This document shows positions 21,300-34,181 of a DNA stretch of 64,000 nucleotides, piece after piece; the first letter of the stretch is position 1, and each line of letters starts with the position of its first letter. Origin of the DNA: Amphimallon solstitiale (Eukaryota; Arthropoda; Insecta; Coleoptera; Scarabaeidae); assembly GCA_963170755.1 (NCBI GenBank), contig OY720681.1:112167394-112231393 (forward strand), read 5' to 3'. The translations under genes and the position numbers were made by a program. The notes beneath the pieces are model-generated. The model was not told the origin of the DNA, searched no databases, and saw nothing but the letters and a program-made list of their open reading frames with translations.

Positions 21300-23200
21300 T
21301 CATAATAAAATATAATTTATTTGAATACATACCTGGTCTTTATGTCCATGATCTCTTTAATCAGTAATAACGAGAATACTCCCGTTTAGACTATAAATTA
21401 AATTAGTAATACTAAGTAATAATAAACTGTATGTAAAAAGCTTTTTAGGTATAATTTAACAACTTTTATTAAATTTTTAAATTTTTAGAGGCAAGCCGAA
21501 CAAGAATCGACAATAAACGATTTGTTCTGCAACGCCATATTTATTTCATGTAAATTCTTTAAGATGTCTTTTGTTTAATTATATGGTTGTTAGATTATTG
21601 TAGGACTTTGTTGCTTAAAACAACAATTTACCAAATACTGACGCTATTATGGTCATGCATAATATAAAGTTTGTTCCTTGCTTTGAAATATGTATAGAGT
21701 CGTAAATTGTAATTTAATTAAAATTTATAAGGTATATTTAAATGAGACTTTATAATTCCAGATTCATGAAAAACTATTAAAAGGTGATTCGATATGTAAA
21801 ATAAATTGATAATAAATGTATTCTAATTTTCTTCTACTATGCAAATGCTTTTGATTACACGTTTTCATTTATATTTCTTTTCTAGGTATTTTTTATATTC
21901 ACATCCTGTAATTTTTTTTCTAAATTTCAGCACTACTTTTATGGCAAGGTTAATAAAAAAAATATATTTTACAATAAAATGTGTTTTATTTTTCAATATC
22001 TATACAAACAATCTCTATTATTCAAACTTCACATTTCTAGTTCAGTATTATTATTTTTCTTTTTGATCTTTATTGTTAAGATTTAATAGTAAACATATAA
22101 TTCATATCCAATATTAGTATAATTATCCGAGTCAAATGTCTTCTATTGTTTTATAATACTTGCTGGTAAATTTATTAAACAATAATTTTTTACATTCTTT
22201 TAAGTTGAAAAAGTGAAAATTTCAGCCTAATGAATATTACTCTCCTGTAAAAACTGCAAATAAAGAGAACTTTCAATTACTATAATTTCAGAGGCTCGAC
22301 AACAAAATCCTGCAATAATATCGAATGATTTGGTGTACCAAGTACAAAAATACATCACAGAATTGGTCGATTTTCAAAATACAAAATCATCTATACCCTT
22401 CAACCATTTATATACTTTGGCCTATGCTATTACATAGAACTTATAATGTTACCTTATTGGATCCTAAAACATTAATCGTTCAATATAGTTACACATTGAT
22501 AAAATCTTTGCGGTTTGACTTACAAATAAAGAAAGTCATTGACTAAACAGGTAAATTTCCTCTTATTTTCTTCAACATAATATAAAGTTAAACATCCTCT
22601 CAATTTGATGTAGTTTTATTATTAGAAAATCTTATGAAAAAGTCAACTTTAAATTGTGAAGTTATTGTGAACACGATACCATAATAGACATTTTCGAACA
22701 TTTAGTTTGTGCACATTTCACATGCTTTATGTTGTGTGGATATTGTCTGCTAGGTATGTATTTTTTTGTGTTTAGGTACTCTTGTAAGAAAAACAATGTC
22801 CACTTTATAGGGATACCTGTCCTTGTTGGCTTTATAAAAAAATCACATTTCATCATCCATAAATGTGCCTGAAAAGACATTTATCTGCAAATTCACTATA
22901 CACTAGTGCGATACTACGTCCTTTGAAACTCTCCTAATGATAACAGTTCTTGTTGAAATTTTCCAAAGTGTTTCGTGCTATCTTGGCAGCAGTATAAACA
23001 TATGTTTATACTATGTCTTGGCATTACAAAATGTTCCGTACATTTTCTTTAAAAAAAATGTTAGCAATCGCTATATTATATTTCAACCAATTTTCTTATT
23101 AGTTAAAATTTTAAATTGAATTATTTTGGTATATGTTTAGGAGATGATATGTCTGTTTACATGTTAAACATAAAGGTTATGTACAAAAAATCGTAAATTG
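21300..23200. other. Harbinger right interior, non-coding
   Basis: Long AT-rich stretch before the right TIR. Several 60-75-aa open frames occur, but none shows a domain or a plausible splice model. Confidence 0.35.
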
Positions 23201-23310
23201 ACACATCTACGTCACTAACTTTAAAAATTCTGAAATCGTCATCGCAACGTCACTTCGTTGCCAGGGCCTACGATAATCGGAGCTTCCGAGAAGGTTACAG
23301 AATTCCACCA

Positions 23311-23747
23311 TTAGTAATTAATGAGTTTAATTTTATTGTTTGGAAATTGTTCCGGTCGATGGAAATTTGTAAAGGAGTTGAGTCGGTTTCTCACTTAGCG
23401 GCTTCTTTAGTTCGTGCTTTGGCCAGCTTGGTCGTGTCTGTTGTCAAAACGATTCAAGTATAATATTAGGTTGTTGTTGGTAGTGGTAGCATCATCATAA
23501 TCAAAAGCATTTTCAAATAGAAATTAAATATGTATTTTTTATAATTGTCTTACTACTTTTTAAAATAATTATTAATATTTTTGCTACCAATATCTTCAAA
23601 AGTTCAGTTTGATTTGATCATTACAAGCATGCAACCCAAAATGCTTCAATAGCCAATAGTAAAGTTGTTTTCATATTTTAGGTTAGGAATCGATTTATTT
23701 CCAAAGACAAGAATTCCTCGAATGTAATTTATAGGTTTCCGTTAACT
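23311..23747. promoter_or_regulatory. Intergenic DNA and probable promoter of the CAAP1-like gene
   Basis: Runs from the Harbinger end to the next ATG. 23340-23450 is less AT-rich (GGTTTCTCACTTAGCGGC) and is the best place for a transcription start. No TATA box is assigned. Confidence 0.3.
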
Positions 23748-24943
23748 ATGTCGACCGCAAAACAAAAAGCTAAGAAAACAACATTAAATTCCAATGAATC
23801 TGATGAAGACAGCGAACACGAGTTATTTTATTATGCGAATGATAGAATAAGGTTAATGAAAGAGGTCTTAAAATTAATTAAGCCTCGAAAAATCAAGGCA
23901 ATAGCCCCAGATTTTATGAAAGTAAGTTTGTAATGTAATGACCTATGATATTCCTTTTCAAGATTTTCCAAAAAGTTATTTCCAGAATTTGGATATAGAT
24001 GAAACAAATTCCATATTGCTTGAGGAATTACTGGGCATTTCAAATAAGAGATTGAATCATATATTAAATGGAGATAATATAGATACTGTTTCCACTTCGT
24101 CTGATTCCGATGCAGAACAGGAGAAACCTGTTGATGTTATTTCTCTGGATGATATTTCAGATAGTGATGATGAATTTGGATTGGCAGGTGTTAATAATAG
24201 CCACGAAGAAGGTATATACAATTTAAACATTTTTCGTGATTTTATTAAAAGCTTTTAAACAACTTTTAGATGTTAAGACTAAAAAAACAGAAATACATAA
24301 TAAAAAGTACAACGAAATTAAAGTTGAAAAAGGAGAACATTCTAAGAAAAAAGGAATACACTCAAAAGACAAGCCTCCTAATAAATCTGAAAATGATAAA
24401 TTAATGAACGTATTGGAAATATTGGAGTTACAAGCTAGAGCGAGAGCAATTAGATCACAGCTGGCTTTGGAAAATATTAATAAGAATACTGTTAACATAG
24501 GAAAGACTGAGATGATAGAAGATGATGATGATACTGCTGTAATAGTGAGTAGTCCTAAGAATGAAGAAATTGTTATAACTTCCAGTGAATCTGAGGATGA
24601 AAATGGTAAAAAATCAATTAATAAAGTACCAGGAACAGGTGCATATAATCTTGCTAATAATGAAGACAGTAATACAAGTGTTATTAAGGAAAATCATGCC
24701 ACCTCTAAAACAGTTGATGATAATATCTGTGAATGTAATAATGACAAACAAAGTGAAGAGTCTACAAGTAAAGACGTTACTAAGGAAGTAATACAAGATG
24801 ATAGTTTGATTATCATGAAAAATAGTGATTCGAATATTTCCTTAGATAATATAAGCAGCGAAGAAAAAAATCCTACGTCATATAAAAGTGATAGTGATAA
24901 TGACATCATAAACTTAGATTCTGATGACATTGAAATTAAATAA
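23748..24943 (+). CDS. CAAP1: CAAP1-like protein (caspase activity and apoptosis inhibitor 1), 3 exons
   Basis: Predicted nuclear, acidic protein. Exons 23748-23921, 23986-24211 and 24270-24943 (stop TAA 24941-24943) have matching phases (0 and 1) and normal splice sites. The start is the first in-frame ATG (MSTAKQKAKKTTLN). Residues about 28-85 (LMKEVLKLIKPRKIKAIAPD and ILLEELLGISNKRLNHIL) resemble the conserved helical N-terminal region of CAAP1. In exon 3, NVLEILELQARARAIRSQL matches the short ELEMRARAI-type motif near the family C-terminus. The rest is low-complexity Ser/Asp/Glu-rich. About 358 residues, similar to the vertebrate protein. Identity rests on recalled motifs, so an unrelated acidic protein cannot be excluded. 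Confidence 0.6.
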
Positions 24944-26100
24944 GATATGAATAACAATAGTATTATTTCCAAATTACGTGTTATATATGCAGAATATTGG
25001 ACAGGAAAAGTAGCATTCAATGAAGTCTGGAAAAAAAAATAATTTAAAAAATGATTGTTTTATGTACATAGATGATGTCATCTATGATATTTTAAATAAC
25101 AACCTGTATTTTTGTCATAGTTTTGACGAGCTTATCAACTACAAAAATATTCAAATCTGCATACGTAACCATTTTTGTTAAAAACAAACTAAGACATATT
25201 AAATCCCCTATGTGCAAAATAAAAACCTAACAAATTAAATCGATTGCACAAGATGAACAGCACATAATTACTAAGTAACAAATAACAGACTTTTTTCAAT
25301 TTGATTGTCGCATTACTTTGTAAATCTTGTTGATGTAAATAACTAAATGAATAAGAACAGAATAAGAAATTAAATGCCTTTTTGTTTACAGCGAGATAAT
25401 ATTTAAAAATTCCGCAATGTCTTGTGGTTCTATGTCAGCAAATATAATACCTATTAAGCTGAATAAGAATAAATGGTTCTTGGGATTTGTTGTTAAGTTG
25501 CCTATATAAAAGTCGAAAATTATGAATAAATGATAAAATGTATTTACTAGTATTTAAGAAATGAATTATTTAAAATGTATGTGATCATTTCTTATTAATA
25601 AGCAGAACCTGCAATTTGCGAACATATATGAACTCAAGCAGCAAGGAGGGGTAGTTCCTTATAATTCGAAAACAACCTTTCAACATTAGTTGCGTGGTTA
25701 CAGGTATTTGTAATATATTCCTCTTGCATCTTAATTATTTATTAAAGACGTTTCTCAATTTAGTTTTGTATATATCTGATATTCACTCAAGTGTTGCCGA
25801 GATATATTGTTGAAGGAACACACTTAAATTGACAATATTTAAAGATCTTGTAAGTTACAATCTTTGCTTTTCTAACACATTTATGATATGAAGTATCTGT
25901 AAATAGTATTTATTTTAATACTAATTATTCTACAGCAACATCTAACATTTTAACATTTTTGGTTTTGAATCTAAATATAATTTCATGTATTAAACGTTTT
26001 GATAAAAAGTGTATTAAAATCCAAGTGCCTTATCTTAATATTGGTCATGGTGGCAGTGATAAGTTTAAACAAATTTCTTTATAATATGTCATCCTTCTGG
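24944..26100. other. Intergenic AT-rich DNA
   Basis: No gene or transposon is recognised. It includes the 3' UTR of the CAAP1-like gene, with a candidate AATAAA near 25217. Confidence 0.35.
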
Positions 26101-26267
26101 AAGATTTAAAAGAAATGTTAGTGTTGTTGCGAACAGTAGCACTATTTGACGCTGATAATTTGTTATGTCAATGTATGTATTTGTTAAATGATCGGCGACA
26201 GTTAGTTGGATTAAAAGACACAAACTCACAAAGTTTCGTATATTTGCGTAGATAACAGCAAATCAAA

Positions 26268-26401
26268 ATGGTAAATACATAAGTTTTTAATTATTAAAAT
26301 AAACAAGTATCACACTAATAATATTATAGAAATAAATTACGCATTACAAACTGTATTGTTGATTTGGTATTACAGAAAATGCGGAGCCCATTTATGATTA
26401 A
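26268..26401 (+). other. Candidate two-exon gene start (ATG at exon end, then small exon)
   Basis: An ATG at the very end of a possible first exon (CAAATCAAAATG, then GTAAAT) is followed about 100 bases later by TTACAG and a 28-base block, AAAATGCGGAGCCCATTTAT to AAAG, before GTAACT. Joined, they would begin MKMRSPFMIK. No convincing continuation was found, so this may be chance. Confidence 0.2.
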
Positions 26402-28880
26402 AGGTAACTTAAGGAACTGATTTCAAATACGAATTTTTCTTGCAAGCAGAGTTCGCATGATATCTAACTGAGGTTTCTAAGAAGTAAAACATAAATACAA
26501 TTTCTTGCTAACCCATGTCATATACACTATAGACTGATTTATTGCCGCAAAGCGATGAGTAAACTAAAATACATAAAATCAGAGTTGAAAACTATCTTTA
26601 AATATTTCTAAATGCTTAAAAGATTTATTAGGCTAGGTTAAGTGGACCCTTCGTTTCGGTAAGTACCATAAAGTATTAAAATAAGATACCATAAAGAAAA
26701 AGTTGCGTACATATTGGGAACAATTTACAATGTCTAACAAAGACCAAATGTGGTACATGCGATTCAAGCACAAGCAAGGCTCTGGTTCCAAGATTAACGT
26801 AAATATTATATACAGAGTGTGTACAAAAACAAAAAGTGAATTAAAAGTTTGCTTGGGAGTAAACAGTTAATCCTATTAGAATTTTCACTGTTCATATGTT
26901 CTGAACTATAAAAGTACTTATTTACCTTTGCTTTAAAAAGATATGAAAAGTTGTTTCAACATATATTGCGTTTTGGATTCACGTTTCTAGCTAAAACTTT
27001 GAGTTTTGAAAATAAATTAATTTTTTTGGGGGGAGGCAATCGTCAATTTGGGCCCCCTTCGATTTTCTAAAAATCTGAAAACAATAGCACAAATGAAACT
27101 AATAACAGCACAAATGGAGCACAATTAACACGAATTTTATACTATATAAATTATAACTGGAGGGGGCCAACTTGATAGAGCTTCCCTGAGAGACGACAAA
27201 ATGCGATTTTGTCTGGTCTCATTGAAAAGTACTCGTATCTTGCCCATAACTATCTCCTACATTGACCAATCGTTTGCGATGAGTTGTGTTGTAACACTTG
27301 AAGCTGCAAGTCTCGTTTCTTTGCAAGCACTAACAAGTGTGTAAGGATCCATTTTGAGGAAATGAACTTTGTTATATTTACCGGTACATCGCCAATTTTC
27401 CTTATGCCCATGTAGTGTGAACAATGTCATTGTTTAATTGTGGCATTGTCCTTAATTTAAATATTAAGAAGAATTAAGTAACGCATGAAAACTAACCGCG
27501 ACAATGTCACGCAGGTACTAAAAAAAAAAGGAAACGCCAAATTAGATGGCGCGCGGTGGGGATGCGCTGTAGTCGTTTTTAAAAACTCGTACGCCCACGT
27601 ACTGAAGTAGTAGTCAGACTATTGGACTATATTTGTCCCACTATTTCTAATTCTGCATCATCATATTTTATTTGACAACTGTAAGACATTGGTGCAGCAG
27701 TGCGAATGAATGGGTCAAAATTGGCATGAATTGTATTGTACAACTATACAAAAGACACATTTTAAGATTTTTAGACACTTTGCTTTTGAAGATAAGTTTT
27801 TTAAGAATAATCATTATACATTTTCCTTTTCCATGCCCAATGTGGAGAAGCTAGAACATGAGTTTGCACCTCAATAATAACCTATGACTGATGGCGCTCT
27901 ATATATTGTCGAGAGATATTTAAGCCAAGGCTCTTGCTTTTATTAGTTATTATATTCCTTCCTTAATTACTACTGTTTGATGAATAAATAAATTGAGATT
28001 CCCCATGTATAAGTATTTACAATTCCTGGGTCCCTCCTGCTGAATAATAAAGGATAGTCTTGGCAATAAATTGATTTTTAAAGTAAATCCCCCACTTTTT
28101 TAATTATTAAAAGTATGGAAAGGGATTTTTAGTAATATTTATCAACAAAATTGTAATTAAACAAATTAAGAAAATGTGATTTACTAATACTATTACAACA
28201 GATATAAGTTAATATAAAAAAGAATAAAAGAAGCAAACAAGTTTTTTTATCCACATTTTGTAATACGAACATGTACAAAAAAAAAATAGAATCAATAGAC
28301 CTTTGAAATATGAATGCACAATTCCAAACAGAATGAGCACATTCCTCTCTTTCAATTTTCTTATACCTATCAAAAGTATTACCAAGCCATTTCCCAAGGA
28401 GGTAGAAAAACATTTATAAAAATATCTGTAAAAAATGTACACATGTCCGTGCCAGCAAATATGTAATAGTTGCAAGGTCAGCGATTGAAGCTGTTGCCAT
28501 TTTTATCAGCCTTGAACTGACATGAGGTTATGTATCTTTGGTCTTTTTTCTTCTGTAATTTTGTACTCTACTAATTAGAAATAAATAATGTCATACCCAT
28601 TATTGTTTAATATAATAAAGATAATTGGATGTTTTTTTTCTTTGTAATCGACGCCCAAAATGTTTGGTTATCTTTTTTCTTTTTTTTTTGTGTGTCTCAT
28701 TCGATAATACATGATTGTTCACTTTTTTACGTTGATTGTCACCAAGCGCTACCCCCCCTATTGTTCTCTGTCTACCTACTATGACTACAATTCTACTATA
28801 CTTTGTATATGTGGTTTTCTGTCTTGCGAATTTGCGATTTTTATTATGCGATTCGTCCAACGAACGGTGTAAAGTCACGG
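26402..28880. other. Intergenic DNA without recognised genes
   Basis: AT-rich. It includes a G-run (27030-27037), a CACAAAT-containing direct repeat at about 27086-27120, and several short open frames with no domains. 27530-27610 is locally GC-richer (GATGGCGCGCGGTGGGGATG). Confidence 0.3.
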
Positions 28881-30494
28881 GTAGAACTTGCAGTTCGTAG
28901 TCGGACCGATTAACCGCTACTAGTAACTCTATTTACTTCGTACGTGGCAAAGCAAAGCGGCCAGTGACAAGCAGTGACGCCTATGCGATGTACGATTGGA
29001 CGCCTTCATTTCTTAAACGCGACACATGCATATCTGTGTCAGAAACGACGCTGCTTTTATTTTGACTCGTGTGGTAACTATAGTCGTGATGTTCCTGAAT
29101 GAGAACAGGGTGGGGAAGGGCTGAGGGGTGGTGAACTTTATTGATTTTTTAGGGTGACACTGTCAACTACCGTTGACTGAGTTCGCGATGGAAGACTTAC
29201 AAACGAAAAAAAAACTACACGCACCGTAGAAGAAGAACTTAATAAAATTAGAAAAAAAGTACGACAACGAGGCACAGTGTCGAATTGAAACCGCGTTTTC
29301 TAAACAGTTTTTCGTGTGTAGTTTGTGTGTTTGTTGATGTGCGGACGTACATTGTGTTTGAATCCGAAGCCGGTGGAATGTGTGTATGTTCATGTAGAGC
29401 TACAGCGCTGTCGGCAGTGCACGCCTCGGTTGCATTTCGTATTAACAGCGTCACGCCGTTGTAAAAATGGCAGCGCTTGGTGGATTCTCACAAGATAATT
29501 TTTGCAGACGGCCCAAGAAGAAAATTAGTTGACCCTATTGCTATAACGTACCACATACAGAAAACAAGCGGCATAGCCGGAAAAGGTGGGCTTTTAAATG
29601 CAATACAATTACAGAATAAATCCCCTAAATCTATCCAGAATATTCAACGTACACTTTATTAAACTAATAGAAACACGTTCCGCACTAAATTTCGATCTAA
29701 ACCATCTAATATTTACTTTAAAGTTACACTATGCGATACTGTTTTGTTTGTATACAATTACAGAATGTACCCGAAAATTAACAGAATTCTGTGGGAACAC
29801 TTATTAATTTATATATTTATTATTAACGTTTTAAATTAATTGAATAATTCCACAGTTCCCATTTAGAATTCGTGAATTACCACAAAATCCATGCGATAAT
29901 ATGTAAAAATGTTAACGCTTATTGTGTTTTGAAGTGTTTTAAACACGTCGGTATGACAGATACCTGTTGTTTGTGTGTACGAAAATGGCGGTAGTCAAAC
30001 ATGCGCTATGGTTTGATTTCCAGTAGTAGTGTTTACTAGATGTGTTTCTTGGGTAGTTCCGCGTTATGAACAATATATTCGGATAAATCGTGATTAAAAT
30101 TACGATGTCGCCGAATTCGAAATGTAAAATGTCCAGGTTGAAAGTGATATTTCCTGAAAGTTTTATGAAGACGGGAAAAATTTCGTGTGTTATTGTATCG
30201 TCGCTGAAAACCAGTGCAGCGAAATCAGTGATATTCTCGATAAATTCGGACTATTCTTCTGTTGTATATGAAAAAATCACAGCGCACATAGCGAAAGTAT
30301 GAGGCAAGGGCGCGCAGCACAGAGAAAAACAAAATGTAAAAGTTTTATAACAAAATGTATAAGTTTTAATTTTGATGTGATTAAAATAATTGTTGAGGTT
30401 AGGATCTTGACAATTCTAACCTTGCAATACATATTTGTATGCCGGCAAATTTAATCAAAACTGTTGCAATTTTGGAAAGGGAGCCTTATACAAT
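28880..30494 (+). promoter_or_regulatory. CpG-containing candidate promoter / 5' UTR of the Pro/Gly-rich gene
   Basis: CpG and GC content rise across 28880-29480 and 29940-30310 compared with neighbours. A good start context (GTAAAAATGGCAGCG at 29461-29475) opens only a 20-codon frame. The stretch is most likely promoter plus non-coding first exon(s) for the coding exon ending at 31144. Exact start and splice sites are not resolvable. Confidence 0.35.
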
Positions 30495-31144
30495 ATGGAT
30501 TATATTGCAGGCCTTAGCCGTCGCGTCGCGCCCCCAATCACGCTGCCTGTCACACTGGAGGACCCCGCCACGACCTGGAAGGGACCGCCGCCCGGCTCGG
30601 AGCCCCAAAACTTTGCTCCTAACTCGGCTAATTCGTTTTCCGGGCCGGCGGCGGGCTTCCAGGGGCCCTCGCCGTTCCAGGGTCCCCCAGCGGGGGCGGG
30701 TTCACCTGCAGGGGCTCCATCCTACCAAGGTCCGCCGCCGGGTTCTTCGACACCACAATACACAGCCTCACCAGCTCCCTCGGGATCGTCGACTCCAGGA
30801 CCACCCGGACCACCTCAACCCAATGCAGGTTTTCCACCGCCGCCGAATAGCGCAGGGCCGCCATACAACGGCCCCGGACCGGGGCCTTTCGGTTCACCGT
30901 CTGCCGGAGGGCCACCTTTCGGGCGCCCCGGCTCATCGGGGCCTCCGTTCGTTGGTGGCCCCGGTGGTAATCCCCATTTCGTGTCTCCGGGACAACCGTT
31001 CGGTGCTCCAGGATTCGGAATGCCACCGGGGTCACCTTATGGACCAGGGCCTGGTCACCCCATGTCCGGACCCATGGGACCCGGACATGGTATGATGCAC
31101 GCACAAATGGGTGGCCCTAATCCTGTTGACAGAATGGATCAGGG
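30495..31144 (+). CDS. Proline/glycine-rich coding exon of a larger, unidentified gene
   Basis: One long exon of biased composition (PPGSS, PFQGPPAGAG, GPGPGHPMSGPMGPGHG), GC-rich in an AT-rich window, ending MGGPNPVDRMDQ at a strong donor (GTAAGT at 31145). Two starts are possible: the ATG at 30495 (MDYIAGLSRRVAPP), or an exon beginning at 30511 after the acceptor-like TTATATTGCAG, with the ATG in an upstream exon. The base-composition change falls at about 30510, which favours the second. Disordered Pro/Gly-rich N-termini of this kind are common in chromatin and transcription cofactors (Osa/ARID1, BCL9) and in Sec24. I cannot choose among them, because the diagnostic domains lie in exons not seen here. 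Confidence 0.7.
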
Positions 31145-31146
31145 GT

Positions 31147-34100
31147 AAGTCTCTTATAATTTTTTTAATAACAAATATACATACATACAATATATTCATT
31201 GACAGTTGCAAGAGGTGTTATTCATATTAATATCGTGTCCACTAAATTTACAAATAAAATATTACGATATAAAAGCAATCGAACAAAATGTGTAGAAGAA
31301 ATGTATAGTTAAACACAAAATTTTTATCAGTATCCAAAAATGGGTACATGTTCTTTGTGCATACCTTTTAATTGTAAAGGAAATACATATTACAACAAAC
31401 AGTATGCGTAAACTAAATTAAACAATAAAAATTGATTACATTCGCAGTCCATAGTAAATAGTTTATAAAACAATTATATATTTTATTTAATAATGTGTTG
31501 AAATAATTTGTTATTAATATTTTGCTTGCTTTGATTAACAGAAAATTTATTATTGTAACTTATATATTAGAAGAATGGTATTACTCTACCATTCTTCTAA
31601 TATATGTATATATGTAAAGGGTTGCCTAATTCAGGATTTGTAAAGTGCTCAAGAGGTTTTTGAAATCATTTCTTATCTACATTTAGTTTTTTTTCAATTA
31701 ATTTTATTGTAATTCTATTCTATTATATATTTAGAAAATTTAAAATACAAAAACAGAAAACTCAGTGAGATAAAATTATAATGTCAAGTATAAAAGCCCA
31801 AGAAGTGTTAAATAGAGAATTGTCACAACTGTCGTTCATCTCCCAAATAGGTAACCTGATTACTTATTATTGCATCTAATAGTATATGTAATAGACAAAA
31901 TAATTTAAGTTTTATTTTTATGTAATTTCAATTGAATAGAAAATCTAAATTCTCAGGATCTGGTGCTTTATTTACAATTATAACACATTCTACAGAGATA
32001 TATTCTAAGGTAATTAATTTAACTCAAGAAATAATAAGATTGAATAAAATTCCGAAAATTTTTCTGTAGGACTTGTAACAAAAGAGATGTTCAATATTTT
32101 AACTTTCCGGAGACTATTTTATTTTAGCCTTACATGCGTATACTTAGGTCATAATCACAAAAATAATAAAATGACAAATAATTTTATTTTATGGAAAAAT
32201 TAGTTGCTCTCTATTTTATATGTTTGTCAATTTTGATAGGGATTATATTTTTATAAGAAATTAAAAATTTCAAGGATTGTAAATTTTTGTAATGATACCT
32301 CCATTTTTTCATGTTTTATATGCAACTTTAATTATAATATTTGAAGTTACTCCGTCTAGTATGAATGCCTAGTAAAGTTCTTGGATATTTTTTTCTTTTC
32401 TGAAATATTAAATCTATCAGAAAAAGTAATGTTTTTATTCACAAACACAAAATTATTGCCACTGGGATGAATATTTCTTTTGTAAATCTTTAATTGACAA
32501 CAAACATTTGATGTAGATTGACCTAATAATTTAATTAGGTAAATCAAAATTAAGAAGTTTTATATATTATAAAAGCTTCTGTTTCTTCACTTTAGTAACT
32601 AAAAATTAGAAATAATAAAGAATTAGAGAATTAGAAATAACGTAGCAAAGAATAGCTTATTCTTAGGTATTGGAATGCATTTGTTCAAATTTGAATAAAA
32701 TGAATAAACATAAATATACAAATAAAGGGGCAGAGTTTTTCAATAAAAACAAAATCCTTTACTAACACATAAAGAGTGTTTACATAAATGTTTTTTTAAA
32801 ATTAAATTGTAATAAATTTCAATATTCATTTTATACCTAATATTGTTTAACCCTTTGTTTGAATGATTTTCTCTTTAATTTCTCTGGAAAAAGTAACTTT
32901 ATAGATTTATTTTTTTTATTATAATACATATATATATTATCAGATAGCTGTACTAGAGAAATACACGTATGTGTATGTCATTTCTACAAGTACAGTCAAC
33001 GTAACAATCACAAAGGATTTTTTAAAAATTACTTCTATTAAATGTCGCTTATTGTCGCAATATGCATTAAATTAACATATAATAATATTATTAATATTTA
33101 TAAATTAACGGTGAACCTTGATCATTTATTGTTATTAACAAAAACACGGGATTTATATTGGCATGCGATATGTAAATATTTTTGTCGGCGCCTGTACGGC
33201 TTTCCCTCTAACTGGGGGTTGGTGTGGGATGTTCTAGCTGGCAGCGAAGGTAGAAAGAGAACTGTGTGCTGTGTTCTGTTCAATACCTGAATCGTCGACG
33301 CGTCGAGGCCAACTTATAAATTTACCATTTCACTTTAATATTCTCAAAGAGTTCATTCCAATTTTATTCATGTAAAGCGTAAATAATATTAATAATTATT
33401 TATTTTAATTGGCACGGTATTTTTACATATTAATTTTTCGAAAAAATATATACTCAATATCATTTAAATTGCTGGAATACGAAGAAAAATTTTTCATTAG
33501 AATATACGTTGTATTAAAAATCCAGGATAAATACAATATTTTCGTGGAATTATATAACATTGAATTGTAAAATGCATAAACCTCCATTTAATTAATGTTA
33601 CCGTTATGTTACGGTAACTAGGAAGTACTCTGTATACTATATACGACTTGTGGTAGCTGACTGTACGTACTAATTCCGTAAAACCGTACTTTAGCGGTTA
33701 ATCGTCCGTGTTTTTAAAAATATATATATTTAAAATCCGTTTCATTAACAGAACTAACGAACGACGTAGAAATGGGAAAATTACAATTAAATTTTGACAG
33801 GTGTCAAAACATGCTACATTTGTTAAAATGAACAGGTGATTTGATGGTAAATAGAGTAAATAAATTATTGATATAAAGCAGGCAATTTAATGATGTACGC
33901 ACGCGATTTCAGTGTTTTTTTTTATTAAAATACGGCATCTTAAATATGTTCGGAAAACAATTAATTAATGTCTTCGGTTATGCGTTTTAAGTGAATAGTT
34001 TCTATTCACCATTTAACTTTTTCAATTATTCTCAGATTATAATAATGTCTCTTTACAATATTGCTTGTTTTTTTTTTTTTGTATTTAGTCTCTAGGTTTG

Positions 34101-34181
34101 TACGTTTAATATTCAGTTATTTATATATTTCGTAATGTTATTTATGATTTAAATAAAAATGAGTTAGAATTATGACATATA
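31147..34181. other. Probable intron of the Pro/Gly-rich gene
   Basis: Very AT-rich, with no coding exon recognised. It contains the perfect hairpin at 31562-31605 and a short palindrome, GTTACCGTTATGTTACGGTAAC, near 33597. Confidence 0.4.
31562..31605. repeat. Perfect 19-bp inverted repeat, 6-nt loop
   Basis: ATATATTAGAAGAATGGTA (31562-31580), loop TTACTC, then the exact complement to 31605. It would form a stable hairpin in RNA or cruciform DNA. Confidence 0.85.

Larger units (their letters stand above)
17142..23310. mobile_element. PIF/Harbinger DNA transposon, two genes, ~105-bp TIRs
   Basis: The left end TGGTGGGATTCTGTAAC is matched by the complement ending at 23310. The inverted arms run about 105 bases (to GTTAGTGACGTAG) with about four differences. 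The flanking trinucleotides are TAA (17139-17141) and TTA (23311-23313), close to the TWA target of this superfamily though not identical. The element carries the two expected genes: a HARBI1-type transposase (17444-18996, +) and a Myb/SANT-like DNA-binding protein (20275-21232, -), convergently arranged. The remaining 21.3-23.2 kb holds no readable gene. Confidence 0.9.

Noticed and set aside
27672..27854. 60-codon plus-strand frame near a locally GC-richer patch
   Set aside because: No domain and no splice or promoter context; length expected by chance.
29467..29526. ATG with good context (MAALGGFSQDNF) as the start of the Pro/Gly-rich gene
   Set aside because: Frame closes after 20 codons and no donor within it joins the downstream exon in phase.
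30439..31104. Long open frames in the other plus frame and on the minus strand over the Pro/Gly-rich exon
   Set aside because: GC-rich DNA lacks stops in several frames. Only the Pro/Gly frame has coherent repeats and ends at a strong donor.
33042..33290. 82-codon frame ahead of a GC-richer patch
   Set aside because: No domain, weak start context, no matching splice partners.
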